Below are positions 25,460 through 34,786 of a stretch of DNA of 64,000 nucleotides, piece by piece. The notes beneath the pieces are model-generated. The model was not told the origin of the DNA, did no database searches, and saw nothing but the letters and a program-made list of their open reading frames with translations. Each line of letters begins with the position of its first letter. The stretch's first letter is position 1. Origin of the DNA: Demequina sp. TMPB413 (GTDB lineage Bacteria; Actinomycetota; Actinomycetes; Actinomycetales; Demequinaceae); contig NZ_CP096184.1 of NCBI RefSeq assembly GCF_020447105.2, positions 2,294,001-2,358,000 on the forward strand, read 5' to 3'. The translations under genes were made by a program, and so were the position numbers.

Positions 25460-27403
25460 CTACGCGGCCACGGGAACGCCCGCGGGGGCGTCCTGCGGTA
25501 GCGGGCGGGCGCGGCCGGCGCGAACGCCGTTGGCGATGACGAACACCTCCGCCACCTCGTGCACCAGGACCACCGCGGCCAGGCCGAGGACGCCGAACAG
25601 CGCCAGAGGGATCAGAACCGCGATGAGCGCCAGGGACAGCCCGACGTTCTGCAACATGATGCGGCGGGCGCGGCGGGCGTGGGCGAACGCCTGCGGTAAG
25701 TGGCGCAGGTCCTCACCCATCAGGGCGACGTCGGCGGTCTCGATCGCCACGTCGGTGCCCATCGCGCCCATGGCGATTCCCAGGTCGGCGGTCGCCAGGG
25801 CGGGTGCGTCGTTGACGCCGTCGCCGACCATGGCGGTGCGGCGGTGGGACCGGAGCTGGGCGACCAGTGCGGCCTTGTCCTCGGGGCGCAGGTCGGCGTA
25901 GACGTCGTCGATGCCGACCTCACGGGCCAGTGCGTTGGCCGTCAGGGTGTTGTCGCCGGTGAGCATGGCGACGTGGTACCCGTCACGGCGCAGCTGGGCC
26001 ACGACCTGCGCGGCCTCAGCACGTAACTCGTCGCGCACCGCGACCGCTCCCAACAACTCTCCGTCCTCCTCGATGAGCACGGCGGTGGCACCGGCCTGTT
26101 GCATCCGCTCCACTTCATCGGCCAGTGGTCCTGCCTCGACCCAGCCGGGGCGACCGAGTCGGACCGCCCGACCCTCGAACGTGCCGGTCAGGCCGGCACC
26201 TGGCACGGCCTCCACGTCGGAGGCCGGGCTGACCGCCGGGACCGCCGCGAGGATGGCTCTGGCCAAGGGATGCTCGCTACGGGCCTCGAGCGCGGCCGCC
26301 ACCGCCAGGACGCGGGCCTCCGTCTGACCCGCGGCGACGGCGACGGCGACGACTGCGGGGGCGTTGCGAGTCAGGGTACCCGTCTTGTCCAGGGCCACCC
26401 CGCGGATCGCGCCCAGGGCCTCCACTGCCGCGCCACCTTTGATGAGCACGCCCTGCTTGGACGCCGCTCCGATGGCGGCGACCACCGAGACGGGCACGGA
26501 GATCGCCAGCGCGCAAGGCGAGGCCGCGACCAGAACCACGAGGGCCCGCTCGATCCACGTGCCCGGGTCTCCCAGGAGGCTGCCGACGACGGCGATGAGG
26601 GTGGCCGCGATCATCACCCCGGGCACCAACGGCTTGGCGATGCGATCCGCCAGGCGTTGAGCCTCGCCCTTGCGGGACTGCTCGGCCTCGACAATCCGCA
26701 CGATACGGGCCAGGGAGTTGTCCTCGGCCGTGGTGGTCACCTCGACCTCAAGGACCCCAGAGCCATTGATCGATCCGGCGTACACGGTCTGTCCGGGGCC
26801 AGCCTCCACGGGCACCGACTCCCCGGTGATGGCCGAGACGTCCAGTGCGGTGCGGCCGGCGGTGATCACACCGTCGGTGGCCACCCGCTCACCCGGCTTG
26901 ACCAGCATCAGATCCCCAACCCGCAGCTCCGCCGGGGCCACGGCAGTCTCCGCACCGTCGCGCAACACGGTGGCCTGGGCCGGGACCAGATTCAGCAGGG
27001 CCCGCAGGCCGTGGCGGGTGCGCGCGAGGGAGTACTCCTCCAGGCCCTCGCTAATCGAGAACAGGAACGCCAGGACGGCGGCCTCGGCCACTTCACCCAG
27101 CACCACCGCGCCGATCGCCGCGATCGTCATCAGCGTGCCGACCCCGATCTTGCCCCTCGCCAGTCGCCGCACCGTGCCAGGCACGAATGTCCACGCGCCC
27201 ACGAGGAGGGCCACCCAGTTCAGGACGAGCGCAACGGTGGGCTGCCCCATGGACCCGGTGACGAGCCCCGCAACCAGCAGCACGCCGGCGATCGCGGCGA
27301 AGCGCAGTTCGCTCACTTCCCACAACCGCTCCGCCGCTTGCTCCTCGCCGGTCTCGCCAGCAGGCGTGGTCTCGTCGTCTTCGCATCCACATGCATCGCT
27401 CAT
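25460..27403 (-). CDS. P1B-type heavy-metal ATPase, SPC motif (P1B-4-like)
   Basis: A 647-aa metal efflux ATPase. The membrane metal site is ASPCALAIS (SPC, not CPC), the phosphorylation site is DKTGT and the hinge is GDGVNDAP. There is no N-terminal HMA domain, only a short CGCEDDE stretch. SPC marks the P1B-4 group, which exports Co, Zn, Cd or Fe(II) in known members, but the last helix has HEVAE rather than the usual HEG(G/S)T. ATG 27403 overlaps the CmtR-like sensor gene by 4 nt, with GGAG upstream, so the two form an operon. Confidence 0.88.
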   Translation of the reverse strand: MSDACGCEDDETTPAGETGEEQAAERLWEVSELRFAAIAGVLLVAGLVTGSMGQPTVALVLNWVALLVGAWTFVPGTVRRLARGKIGVGTLMTIAAIGAVVLGEVAEAAVLAFLFSISEGLEEYSLARTRHGLRALLNLVPAQATVLRDGAETAVAPAELRVGDLMLVKPGERVATDGVITAGRTALDVSAITGESVPVEAGPGQTVYAGSINGSGVLEVEVTTTAEDNSLARIVRIVEAEQSRKGEAQRLADRIAKPLVPGVMIAATLIAVVGSLLGDPGTWIERALVVLVAASPCALAISVPVSVVAAIGAASKQGVLIKGGAAVEALGAIRGVALDKTGTLTRNAPAVVAVAVAAGQTEARVLAVAAALEARSEHPLARAILAAVPAVSPASDVEAVPGAGLTGTFEGRAVRLGRPGWVEAGPLADEVERMQQAGATAVLIEEDGELLGAVAVRDELRAEAAQVVAQLRRDGYHVAMLTGDNTLTANALAREVGIDDVYADLRPEDKAALVAQLRSHRRTAMVGDGVNDAPALATADLGIAMGAMGTDVAIETADVALMGEDLRHLPQAFAHARRARRIMLQNVGLSLALIAVLIPLALFGVLGLAAVVLVHEVAEVFVIANGVRAGRARPLPQDAPAGVPVAA

Positions 27404-27801
27404 CGCGAGGTCTCCTTCGTTGCGTCGTTCGTCTTCGGGTCGTCGGCCGGGGGGCGCCCATAGGTCGGGCACAGAGCCACGGCGTTGCCGGTCGCGGCAA
27501 GGAGGTCCTCCGCCGCCGCCAGCAGGTCCATCAGTTCAGGGCGTGTCAGGTGGTATACCGACGCGCGGCCCTCGGCGCGGTAGTCGACCAACCCACAGTC
27601 GCGCAGGCACGCGAGGTGCGAAGAGACCGTGGACTGGCCCAGACCCAACTCCGAGCACAGGTCCACCACCCTTGCCTCACTCACCGCCAGGCGCCGCACT
27701 AGCGCGAGACGCGTCGGGTCGGCCAAACTCCGGAAGAGGGCGCCAGCCGAGGCGAGCTCCGCCCTTCTATTATGATCATGATTGACAGTTATCATCGGCA
27801 T
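27400..27801 (-). CDS. ArsR/SmtB-family sensor, CmtR-like
   Basis: A 133-aa winged-helix repressor. In the recognition region HLACLRDCGLV Cys65 and Cys69 form the C-x3-C pair of mycobacterial CmtR (Cd/Pb sensor), and Cys111 in ALCPTYG could be the third ligand. Cys49 (DLCSEL) is extra. It leads the operon with the SPC-type ATPase and most likely represses it until Cd, Pb or Zn binds. The start codon sits inside an AT-rich dyad (27772-27795) that may be the operator, so the exact start is uncertain. Confidence 0.85.
   Translation of the reverse strand: MPMITVNHDHNRRAELASAGALFRSLADPTRLALVRRLAVSEARVVDLCSELGLGQSTVSSHLACLRDCGLVDYRAEGRASVYHLTRPELMDLLAAAEDLLAATGNAVALCPTYGRPPADDPKTNDATKETSR
27772..27795. 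promoter_or_regulatory. AT-rich dyad, candidate operator of the CmtR-like repressor
   Basis: ATGATCATGAT on the left and ATCAT on the right make an imperfect dyad in otherwise GC-rich DNA at the 5' end of the repressor gene. It is a plausible ArsR-family binding site; overlap with the annotated start is unusual. Confidence 0.35.
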
Positions 27802-27967
27802 AGGACGATACTAGCGTCTCAACGGCTTGACCGACAACCAGGGAGACGACGGCACCCTCACCTGCCGCGCACCACTTGCCCTAGCCTCGATCCACCGACA
27901 TGAGCGAGCGGGCGTCGTCTCGGAGCGGGCTGCCTCCCGGACCTCCACGCAGTAACCCTGTACCGAC

Positions 27968-30430
27968 CTATGCCGTCTTGGGTTCGCGGTAGGCGAGCAG
28001 GCGAAGGGCATTGGCCACCACCAGCAGGGTGGATCCCTCGTGGAACAGAACGGCAAGTCCGATTCCTATGAATCCGAAGATGGTGGCCGGGATCAAGAAG
28101 ACCACAACGCCAAGACTCACCCATAGGTTCTGCCGGATGATCCGGCTGGACCTGCGGCTAAGGTTCACGGCGAACGGAAGCCGTTCGAGGTCGTCACCCA
28201 TGAGCGCGACGTCGGCGGTCTCCATGGCCACATCCGAACCGGCGGCTCCCATGGCGATCCCGACGGTGGCGTTGGCCATGGCGGGAGCGTCGTTGACACC
28301 GTCACCGACCATCGCGACTTTGTTCTCCCTGGTGCGGAGGTCGATCACGGCCTTGACCTTGTCTTCGGGTAGCAGGTCTCCACGCGCCTCGTCGATGCCG
28401 AGTTCGGCGGCCACGGCATCGGCGACGGTCTGGTTGTCTCCGGAGAGCATGATCATGTGGTTGATGCCCGCCTTTCGCAACTGCGCGACCACGTTCGCCG
28501 CCGAGGCGCGCGGAGTGTCCATGACGCCGAGAACGCCCAGGTACCGGCTGCCGCGGCGAACCACCATGGTGGTTCGCCCCGAGGCCTCAAGACTGCGGGC
28601 TGACTCGGTGATGTCCTCAGGCATCGGCTCACCGTCAATCTCGCTGAAAAGGATCCTCTTACCGATGTGGATTCCCTCGCCGTCGATCGTAGCGCTCACC
28701 CCTCGGCCGGTGAGGCTGGTGACACCGTCAGCCTTCAGCGGGGACGCCCCGTCGAGACGGTCTCTGGCGGCCGTGACGATGGCGGTCGCCAGGGGGTGAT
28801 CACTCTGCGACTCGACCGCAAGGGCGACGCTCAGCAGTTCGGATTCCTCAATTCCGGTAGCCGGAGTTACGTCGGTGAGCTTCGGCTTGCCCAATGTGAG
28901 CGTGCCGGTCTTGTCGAACGCAATGGAACTCAGGGTGCCGAGGTTTTCTAACGGGCCGCCGCCCTTGATCAACAGCCCGCCGCGTGCGGCACGCGCCAAT
29001 CCGCTCAGGACCGCGCTGGGCGTGGAGATTGCCAACGCGCACGGGCTGGCGGCGACGAGCACGGCCAGGGCACGGTACACGGTGGCGGAGAATGGTTCGT
29101 CGATGACCAGGCCAGCAAACATCAACACGACGACGAGCAAGAGCACGGCGGGAACGAACACCCGCTGGAAGCGGTCGGTGAAGCGCTGGGTGGGGGAGGT
29201 CTGCGCCTGGGCCTCACTGACTAGTATCACAACGCGTGCGAGCGTGGAGTCCTTGGACAGCCGGGTGACCTCGATTTCCAGCGCCCCAGGTCCGTTGACG
29301 GTACCAGCGTAGATCCGGCTTTCCGGGGGGACATCCCCCTCGCCGCGAGGGGCCTGAGGGTCGAGCGGGGTCTTGTCGACCGGAATGCTCTCCCCGGTCA
29401 CTGCCGCCTGATCCACACTGCTCTGACCCGCGGTCACAAGACCGTCGGCGGGGATACGGGTGTTCGGCTTGATGATGACGGTGTCGCCCAACCGGAGATC
29501 CTCCACGGGGATCTCTTGCTCGGCGCCTTCACGCAGGACCATCGCGGTGGCGGGGGCGAGTTCCCCCAGCGCCTCGATCGCCCTCCGGGCGCGACCCATG
29601 GCATAGCCCTCCAGTGCGTGGCCGATGCTGAACAGAGCAAGCAGCAGAGCGCCTTCAGCCAGTTCCCCGAGTGCCGCAGCGCCCGCGGCGGCAACCAGCA
29701 TCAGGAAATCGATCTCGAACCGCTTGGCCCTCACACTTTGGATGGCTTCTCGGAGCGTGTAGTAACCGCCGAAGAAGTACGCCGCGATATAGAGCGCCGT
29801 GGAGATGGCGTAAGGCACCGCGGAGCTCAGCCCCAGCAGGAAGCCCACCACCAGCGTGGCGGAAGAGAGAATCGCAAAGATCAGTTCGCTGCGCTCACCG
29901 AAAATCCCGCCGTGCTTGTGGTCATGTTCTTGACCCTTCTCAGGGGCTTCAGCCTCAGCGTCGGCCACTTGGGTGGCACGCGGTCGACCGCCGCGTGGCG
30001 GGTTCCCGAAACGCTCGAGCAGTTCCCGAATAGCCTGCTCCGAGGTTTGGCCCGCGTAAAACTCGACCCGCACGTATCCCGTCGGAGAGACGTGCGCCTC
30101 CACCACGCCGACGGCTTTGCGTAGCCGCTGCTCGAGCAACTGCGCCGGGGCAGGCCTCGACACGCCGTCCACGTTGAGACTGAGATGGCCGAAGTCGCCG
30201 TCGACCCGTGCGCCCAGGGACAGCGCGAGCTCGCGGATGCGCTGCAGGCTGATGACGTCGGGCTCAAAGTGCACGCACAGTTGCGTCGTCTCTTCTTCCT
30301 GCTTGACGTGGGCGTTCATGACGCCCTCGCGGGTCTCCAGGCCAGCCGTGAGCCGTTGGACGCAGGCGTCCCTCTCGTCAAGCGCGTCTGGCAGGACCGC
30401 ATTCAGGTCAAGTTGCGTGTCGGTGGCCAT
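27968..30430 (-). CDS. P1B-type heavy-metal ATPase, SPC motif with HEGST (P1B-4)
   Basis: An 820-aa ATPase. Residues 1-150 hold two degenerate HMA-like alpha/beta units without CxxC, followed by a His-rich loop (EHDHKHGG). The membrane motif is ASPCALAIS, phosphorylation DKTGT, and the last helix has the P1B-4 signature FHEGSTLLVVANALRLL. Known P1B-4 pumps export Co, Fe(II), Zn or Cd. Start ATG 30430 is chosen because AAGGA lies 7 nt upstream; an ATG at 30445 lacks this. The zinc-ribbon gene and the SmtB-like sensor lie just upstream on the same strand. Confidence 0.88.
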   Translation of the reverse strand: MATDTQLDLNAVLPDALDERDACVQRLTAGLETREGVMNAHVKQEEETTQLCVHFEPDVISLQRIRELALSLGARVDGDFGHLSLNVDGVSRPAPAQLLEQRLRKAVGVVEAHVSPTGYVRVEFYAGQTSEQAIRELLERFGNPPRGGRPRATQVADAEAEAPEKGQEHDHKHGGIFGERSELIFAILSSATLVVGFLLGLSSAVPYAISTALYIAAYFFGGYYTLREAIQSVRAKRFEIDFLMLVAAAGAAALGELAEGALLLALFSIGHALEGYAMGRARRAIEALGELAPATAMVLREGAEQEIPVEDLRLGDTVIIKPNTRIPADGLVTAGQSSVDQAAVTGESIPVDKTPLDPQAPRGEGDVPPESRIYAGTVNGPGALEIEVTRLSKDSTLARVVILVSEAQAQTSPTQRFTDRFQRVFVPAVLLLVVVLMFAGLVIDEPFSATVYRALAVLVAASPCALAISTPSAVLSGLARAARGGLLIKGGGPLENLGTLSSIAFDKTGTLTLGKPKLTDVTPATGIEESELLSVALAVESQSDHPLATAIVTAARDRLDGASPLKADGVTSLTGRGVSATIDGEGIHIGKRILFSEIDGEPMPEDITESARSLEASGRTTMVVRRGSRYLGVLGVMDTPRASAANVVAQLRKAGINHMIMLSGDNQTVADAVAAELGIDEARGDLLPEDKVKAVIDLRTRENKVAMVGDGVNDAPAMANATVGIAMGAAGSDVAMETADVALMGDDLERLPFAVNLSRRSSRIIRQNLWVSLGVVVFLIPATIFGFIGIGLAVLFHEGSTLLVVANALRLLAYREPKTA

Positions 30431-30494
30431 GTTGTCGTCCTTCATAGTCGGGAATCGAGATCCACAGGGAGTGAATCAGCGGGACCGCTGGGGC

Positions 30495-30797
30495 CTAATC
30501 AAAGAGTTCGCCGAAGAAGCCGCCGCGCTTGCGGCCGCGTCCCGAGCCGTGACTACTCCCGGAGTGGCTGTCCCGCCGGTCGTAGCCTTGGCCCTGGGGC
30601 TCGGCGGCTCGTGGTCCAGGTGCTGGCGAGGCGGCGTAGTAGGCATTTTCGGCGTCGATCAGCGACTCGAGTTCGCCGCTGTCGAGGAAGATTCCCCGGC
30701 ATCCAACACATTGGTCGACGATGACGCGGTTGCGTTCATAACTGCGCATTTCCGCTCCGCATTTGGGGCAGATCAGGGCCGTGGGTGAGGCGTTCAT
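30495..30797 (-). CDS. TFIIB-type zinc-ribbon protein
   Basis: A 100-aa protein. Residues 8-45 are a zinc ribbon of the zf-TFIIB family (CPKCGAEM to VDQCVGCRGIFLDSGELE), followed by a Gly/Ser/His/Arg-rich flexible tail and a terminal GGFFGELFD. Such proteins are often beside heavy-metal ATPases; a zinc store or chaperone role is inference. Its start overlaps the end of the ArsR-type sensor gene by 4 nt. Confidence 0.82.
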   Translation of the reverse strand: MNASPTALICPKCGAEMRSYERNRVIVDQCVGCRGIFLDSGELESLIDAENAYYAASPAPGPRAAEPQGQGYDRRDSHSGSSHGSGRGRKRGGFFGELFD

Positions 30798-31249
30798 AAG
30801 GACTCCTTGGTTGACGGGGTGGACGGGAAATTCGGATTCGGTCGTGGCGGCAAACCGACGACGGGGGCGTGGCCGATGTGGGTGATCGCCAGGTCCAACA
30901 GCATTCTGACGTGGCTGTCATTCAGCCTGTAGAACACGTGGCGACCCGAGCGGCGAGTGGCGACGACCCGGTGTGCTCGCATCAGGCGAAGCGCCTGGCT
31001 CACGGAGGACTCGCTCAACCCGCTCACCGACGCCAGATCGTGCACGCAGACCTCACCTCCTTCAAGCAAGGCGGCCAGGATGCGGACGCGGCCGGGATCG
31101 GCCATCAGACGGAACACATCGGCCAAGCGCTCCACGTCGGCCGCAGGCGGCAACGAACGCCTGAGGACATCAACACTGTCGCCTTCGTCGGCCGACCGGT
31201 GCCTGGACACACCGTCGGGGGTGACCGAAGCACTCTCCGGTATCATCAT
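30794..31249 (-). CDS. ArsR/SmtB-family zinc-type sensor
   Basis: A 151-aa repressor. The last helix has DSHVRMLLDLAITHIGH, giving Asp111, His113, His124 and His127. This reproduces the alpha-5 zinc site of SmtB/CzrA (D-x-H-x10-H-x2-H/E). VCVHDLA in the helix before the recognition helix (SSVSQALRLM) keeps the alpha-3 Cys. It heads the transcription unit with the zinc ribbon and the P1B-4 ATPase, so a Zn/Co-type response is likely. The first 30 residues are a variable extension. Confidence 0.88.
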   Translation of the reverse strand: MMIPESASVTPDGVSRHRSADEGDSVDVLRRSLPPAADVERLADVFRLMADPGRVRILAALLEGGEVCVHDLASVSGLSESSVSQALRLMRAHRVVATRRSGRHVFYRLNDSHVRMLLDLAITHIGHAPVVGLPPRPNPNFPSTPSTKESL

Positions 31250-31258
31250 ACAAACATA

Positions 31259-31465
31259 TTAGCACCTGGTTGCATATGCTGTTGAGGGTGCAGTGCACCG
31301 CGCTGGGTCGAGCCGACAGAACGTGATCAGGTCAGGGCCAGTGAAGGAAGCGTCGACCCATGGCCGGTGGTGCCATAGCGTCGGAGCAACACTCGACGTT
31401 TGGGAGTTGCCTCGACCCCGGTTGGTGGACACGGGATTATGCGGCTTGTTGAAAGGCCGCAACAA
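31259..31465 (-). pseudogene. Possible N-terminal remnant of an ISL3-like transposase
   Basis: The frame contains WVDASFTGPDLITFCRLD, which resembles the start of ISL3-family transposases (a DLxTFCRLDELGL-like segment), then breaks off. The rest of the 31250-31708 gap (459 bp) holds no gene I can support. Recognition is from memory of the family, so it is weak. Confidence 0.25.
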
Positions 31466-31708
31466 GCGCGGAGGAATGCGTCGATGTTGCTGGGCCAGCG
31501 CGACGATCGCATTCGCGATCGCTGTTGCTCCAACAGCCGGTAGCCAGCAAACGTCGCGTGAACGACCGCCACGCGAGCAGGGGCCACCCGCTGCCGCTGC
31601 TGCGCGGCTTTCCAGTTCTGATGCGGGCAGCGGCTCCCTGCGTTCCCGTCTAGTTTAGTGGCGGTGCCGATTGAGCGCACCAGCGCGCACCTAGCTGAAG
31701 GAAGCCAC

Positions 31709-32545
31709 ATGTCCAAGACCACGAAGCCCGCCCGCAAGGGCGAAGCTCGCGCCATGGCTGCCCTACTGAATGCGGGCGAGGCAAACGCGGCTCGCCGCCA
31801 GCGCGTAGTCGCAATCGCACTCGCGGCCATCGGCGTTCTGGTTCTCGGACTGGTCGTTGCGTTCATCGTCAGCAACCGACCGGCACCTGCCCCAGACTTG
31901 ACCTCGGTTGAGGACCCCCTAGGCTCCGTCCATGCGCCTTCCACCGCCAACGACGCGGGGGGAATCCAAGTGGGTGTAGACGGCACCGCCGGAGGCGCCG
32001 TGACTTCTGCGGAGACTGTCGTAGTAGCGGTCTACTTCGACTACATGTGTCCGGTCTGTGGCGCCTTCGAGGCCATCAACGGTCCTGTGCTCGCGAAACT
32101 GCGCGAAAGAGGAGAGATTGTCATCGAGTACCGACCGGTGTCCATCCTGGACCGGACCTCGCAAGGGACGCGGTACTCCACGCGAGCTGCTGCTGCTGCC
32201 GCGCTGGTTGCCGACCGCATGCCTGAGGCGTTTGTCGACTTCAACAACCTTCTGTACGCGAACCAGCCAGAGGAGGGCACGTCAGGCCTGACGGACGAGC
32301 AGCTCGCGAGCCTGGCAACGCAGGCTGGAGTGCCCGCAGAAGTCGCCTCCGCAATTGTCGAGGGTCAACATATGACGGGGGACGACTCGTTCGCTGGTTG
32401 GGTTGCCGCCGCCACGGAACAGGCAACCCGCGATTTCGCGCCACAGTTCGGCACACCGACCATACTCATCAATGGCGAGAAGACCGAGTTCGATTGGAGC
32501 ATTGACGGTGCCATTGAAGCCGCCATTGAAGCGGCTCGCAGCTAG
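31709..32545 (+). CDS. Membrane-anchored DsbA-like thiol oxidoreductase
   Basis: A 278-aa protein. A basic cytoplasmic start and one helix (about 33-54) anchor a thioredoxin-fold domain with DYMCPVCGAFE (Cys114, Cys117), a helical insert and the cis-Pro site FGTPTILINGE. It is the disulfide donor partner of the VKOR protein encoded directly after it (stop and next ATG abut). Start ATG 31709 has GAAGGAAG. In actinobacteria DsbA and VKOR make disulfides in exported proteins; here they sit among metal and cytochrome genes. Confidence 0.9.
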   Translation: MSKTTKPARKGEARAMAALLNAGEANAARRQRVVAIALAAIGVLVLGLVVAFIVSNRPAPAPDLTSVEDPLGSVHAPSTANDAGGIQVGVDGTAGGAVTSAETVVVAVYFDYMCPVCGAFEAINGPVLAKLRERGEIVIEYRPVSILDRTSQGTRYSTRAAAAAALVADRMPEAFVDFNNLLYANQPEEGTSGLTDEQLASLATQAGVPAEVASAIVEGQHMTGDDSFAGWVAAATEQATRDFAPQFGTPTILINGEKTEFDWSIDGAIEAAIEAARS

Positions 32546-33211
32546 ATGGGGGCGACCGCTATGAGAGACGCGGGCATGCCCGCCCCTGCGCCAGGCGGAC
32601 TAACTGTTCGCCTTTTCCGCGTTCGGCACGACAACCGCTTCATATTCACCACGATGCTGCTGTCCGCCTGCATCAGCCTGCTGGCATCCTTTGTGCTTTC
32701 AGTGGACGCCATCCGGCTTGCAGAGAATCCGGAACTCGTGCTCACGTGCGACGTGAGCGCAGTCCTCTCTTGTAGCGCGGTCGCTGAGTCCTGGCAGGCT
32801 GCACTGTTTGGGTTCCCGAACGCCTTCCTAGGGCTAATCGCCGAACCCGTGGTAATCACGCTCGCTGTCGCCTCGCTCGGCGGGGTGCGGTTTCCACGCT
32901 GGTTTATGGCCGCTGCGCAAGCGGTCTACACCATCGGGTTGATCTTCGCCTATTGGCTCTTCGCCCAGTCAATGTTTGTCATCGGCGCCCTATGTCCGTG
33001 GTGCTTGCTAGTAACCGTTTCCACAACGCTAGTATTCACGACGCTGACCCACGTGAACATTCGCGACGACAACCTCTACCTGCCCCGCAGGCTGCAAAGG
33101 GCGACGCTCTGGGCTGTCGCGCACGAGGTGGATGTTGCGATCGTGTGGCTTTGGCTCCTCTTCTTGGGCACGGCGGTCGGGCTGAAGTACGGCCCCGGAC
33201 TGCTCGGCTGA
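32546..33211 (+). CDS. Vitamin K epoxide reductase (VKOR) family protein
   Basis: A 221-aa membrane protein with four to five helices. The loop pair Cys68/Cys76 (CDVSAVLSC) and the active pair CPWC (Cys150/Cys153) define bacterial VKOR, which reoxidises DsbA and hands electrons to menaquinone. It starts on the base after the dsbA-like stop, so the two form one unit. Confidence 0.93.
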   Translation: MGATAMRDAGMPAPAPGGLTVRLFRVRHDNRFIFTTMLLSACISLLASFVLSVDAIRLAENPELVLTCDVSAVLSCSAVAESWQAALFGFPNAFLGLIAEPVVITLAVASLGGVRFPRWFMAAAQAVYTIGLIFAYWLFAQSMFVIGALCPWCLLVTVSTTLVFTTLTHVNIRDDNLYLPRRLQRATLWAVAHEVDVAIVWLWLLFLGTAVGLKYGPGLLG

Positions 33212-33847
33212 TCGCAGCGGAGCGCGCGGGCGACCGCCGTGTGCCGGTGCGCGCGGGGAACGCAGCTTGCGGTGTGGATATGCAGTGCCAGTTCGATGCG
33301 CAAATGCATGAGTGAGGTTCGCCCCCTACGCGCTCCTGTTCGTCGATTCAGAGCGGAGCCACCTGTGGTCAGCCATCCCGTACTTCCGCTTTGTGGCCGG
33401 CGTCACGGAGTGTGCTCGCATCGCTACATGACGCGAATGGTCGGCAGAAACGATGCAACAAGTGCAGCGCCGCAAACAGACGGAAGAACGGAAGAACGGA
33501 GCTGGCCCCGGCGGCAGCGCGCAACTTCGCGGTGCGTCGAGACCGTTCCAGGAGACCTCATCGGCGGCCGCACCGCCCGATCCGCTGCTTGCTGACGACG
33601 AACCACAAAACACCTCCAGATTGAGGTGTTGCGACGACCAGCAGAATCCACCTAGGTATTATCCCGTGTAGCGGAACCGACCGCGTCGGCGATCTGCAGG
33701 CCCGACCGTCGGATGGATCCGCTGTTTCTCACTGGAGGGTTCGCAGTGTTCGCTCTCCTGTCGATCTCCACCCCTGCCTGACACGCCACCCCTGCCTGAC
33801 ACGCCAGCGCTGGTGACACCAGGACTGCGGGTAAGACCTCGGACGGC
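33212..33847. other. 636-bp gap without a supported gene
   Basis: No frame in this space looks like a protein. It holds a hairpin at 33609-33630 and an 18-bp direct repeat in two units at 33769-33804 (core ctgcctgacacgcc). It may be scar DNA between modules. Confidence 0.6.
33609..33630 (-). terminator. Hairpin followed by T-rich bases on the minus strand
   Basis: AACACCTC (33609-33616) pairs with GAGGTGTT (33623-33630) around a 6-nt loop. On the minus strand the stem runs into TTTTG, fitting a terminator about 220 bp after the ctaG-like stop. Confidence 0.45.
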
Positions 33848-34786
33848 TCATTCCGCTGGTCCACCACCGCGCAACCGGGCCAGGTAGGCGTTGTACTCCT
33901 CGAGTTCGGGATCCCCGTGACGGTCGACGTCCTTGTCACGTGTGATGGCACTTTTCGTGTCGAATCGTTTCCACCGCACCACGACGATCAGAATCATCAG
34001 CAGTCCCGGGGCTTCGCCGTACGACCAGGCAAGGGCGCCTGCGAGCCACTGGTCGTACTCAGGGTCGACCTGCCAGCTCACGGGAGACGAGGAGAAAAGC
34101 GGCACGAGCGGGGTCGCGGTCATCATCACGATGACGCCGAAGAAGGCGTGCAGGGGCAGTTCGGCGACGAGGTCCAGTGCCCTTCCGTGATGAGTCTGCC
34201 GGATCGGAAGCGGGTCCTGGGACAAGATGGGCACGGTGAACAGAATGCCCGCCACGAGGAATCCCACCTCGAGCGCCGTGTGCCCGGCCCACGTGCGCAA
34301 CAGGGTGTCCGCGAGATCGGAGAAGTACAGGCCGTAGAAGGCGAGCAAAAACAGCGGGATCATGAACGCCGGATGAATTGCGATCCGGGCCAGGCGCGAC
34401 CGGAGGCCCCACCGAGCGGTCACCATCACAGCGCGACCGAGCCGATTGTGCGGGACGGCGCGCAGGACAAGGGTGCCGGGGCGTCCCAGCACGAGTAGGG
34501 GTGGAACGGCCATCATGAGTGTGAGTTGCTGAAACATGAAGATCGAAAACATGCGGAACCCGTAGCCCTCGATTCCGGCCCCGGTGACGACCGCGAGGAC
34601 CACGCATCCCGCGACAAAAGACACCGTGGGGAGGATGGGCCAATGGCGCCCGGAGCGCCATAGCCGCAATGCGCCGGTGAGGTAGAGGAGAAGCAGCGCC
34701 CCTGCCAGTACCGGCAACACGGGGACGGGCTGGAGTGTGGGGGCCAGATAGGTCTCGAGCGACGGCGGCAATGTCGGAATCCACAC
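33848..34786 (-). CDS. CtaG-like cytochrome c oxidase assembly family membrane protein
   Basis: A protein of about 312 aa with seven or more helices. The family features are LETYLAPTLQPVP at the start, FMFQQLTLMMAVPPLLVLG, LPLHAFFGVIVMMTATPL and DQWLAGALAWSYGEAPGLL. The caa3_CtaG family is linked to copper delivery to cytochrome oxidase in Bacillus. The start is set at GTG 34786 (first residues MWIPTLPP); a GTG at 34831 is possible, and anything further upstream runs into IS-remnant DNA. It is close to copper and heme genes but alone on its strand. Confidence 0.8.
   Translation of the reverse strand: MWIPTLPPSLETYLAPTLQPVPVLPVLAGALLLLYLTGALRLWRSGRHWPILPTVSFVAGCVVLAVVTGAGIEGYGFRMFSIFMFQQLTLMMAVPPLLVLGRPGTLVLRAVPHNRLGRAVMVTARWGLRSRLARIAIHPAFMIPLFLLAFYGLYFSDLADTLLRTWAGHTALEVGFLVAGILFTVPILSQDPLPIRQTHHGRALDLVAELPLHAFFGVIVMMTATPLVPLFSSSPVSWQVDPEYDQWLAGALAWSYGEAPGLLMILIVVVRWKRFDTKSAITRDKDVDRHGDPELEEYNAYLARLRGGGPAE

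Noticed and set aside
26099-27463. 454-codon plus-strand frame opposite the P-type ATPase
   Set aside because: Antisense shadow rich in Arg, Gly, Asp and His; the opposite strand carries intact ATPase motifs.
33239-33595. 118-codon frame after the VKOR gene
   Set aside because: No start signal, motif or hydrophobic pattern; several overlapping frames of similar length exist in both directions.
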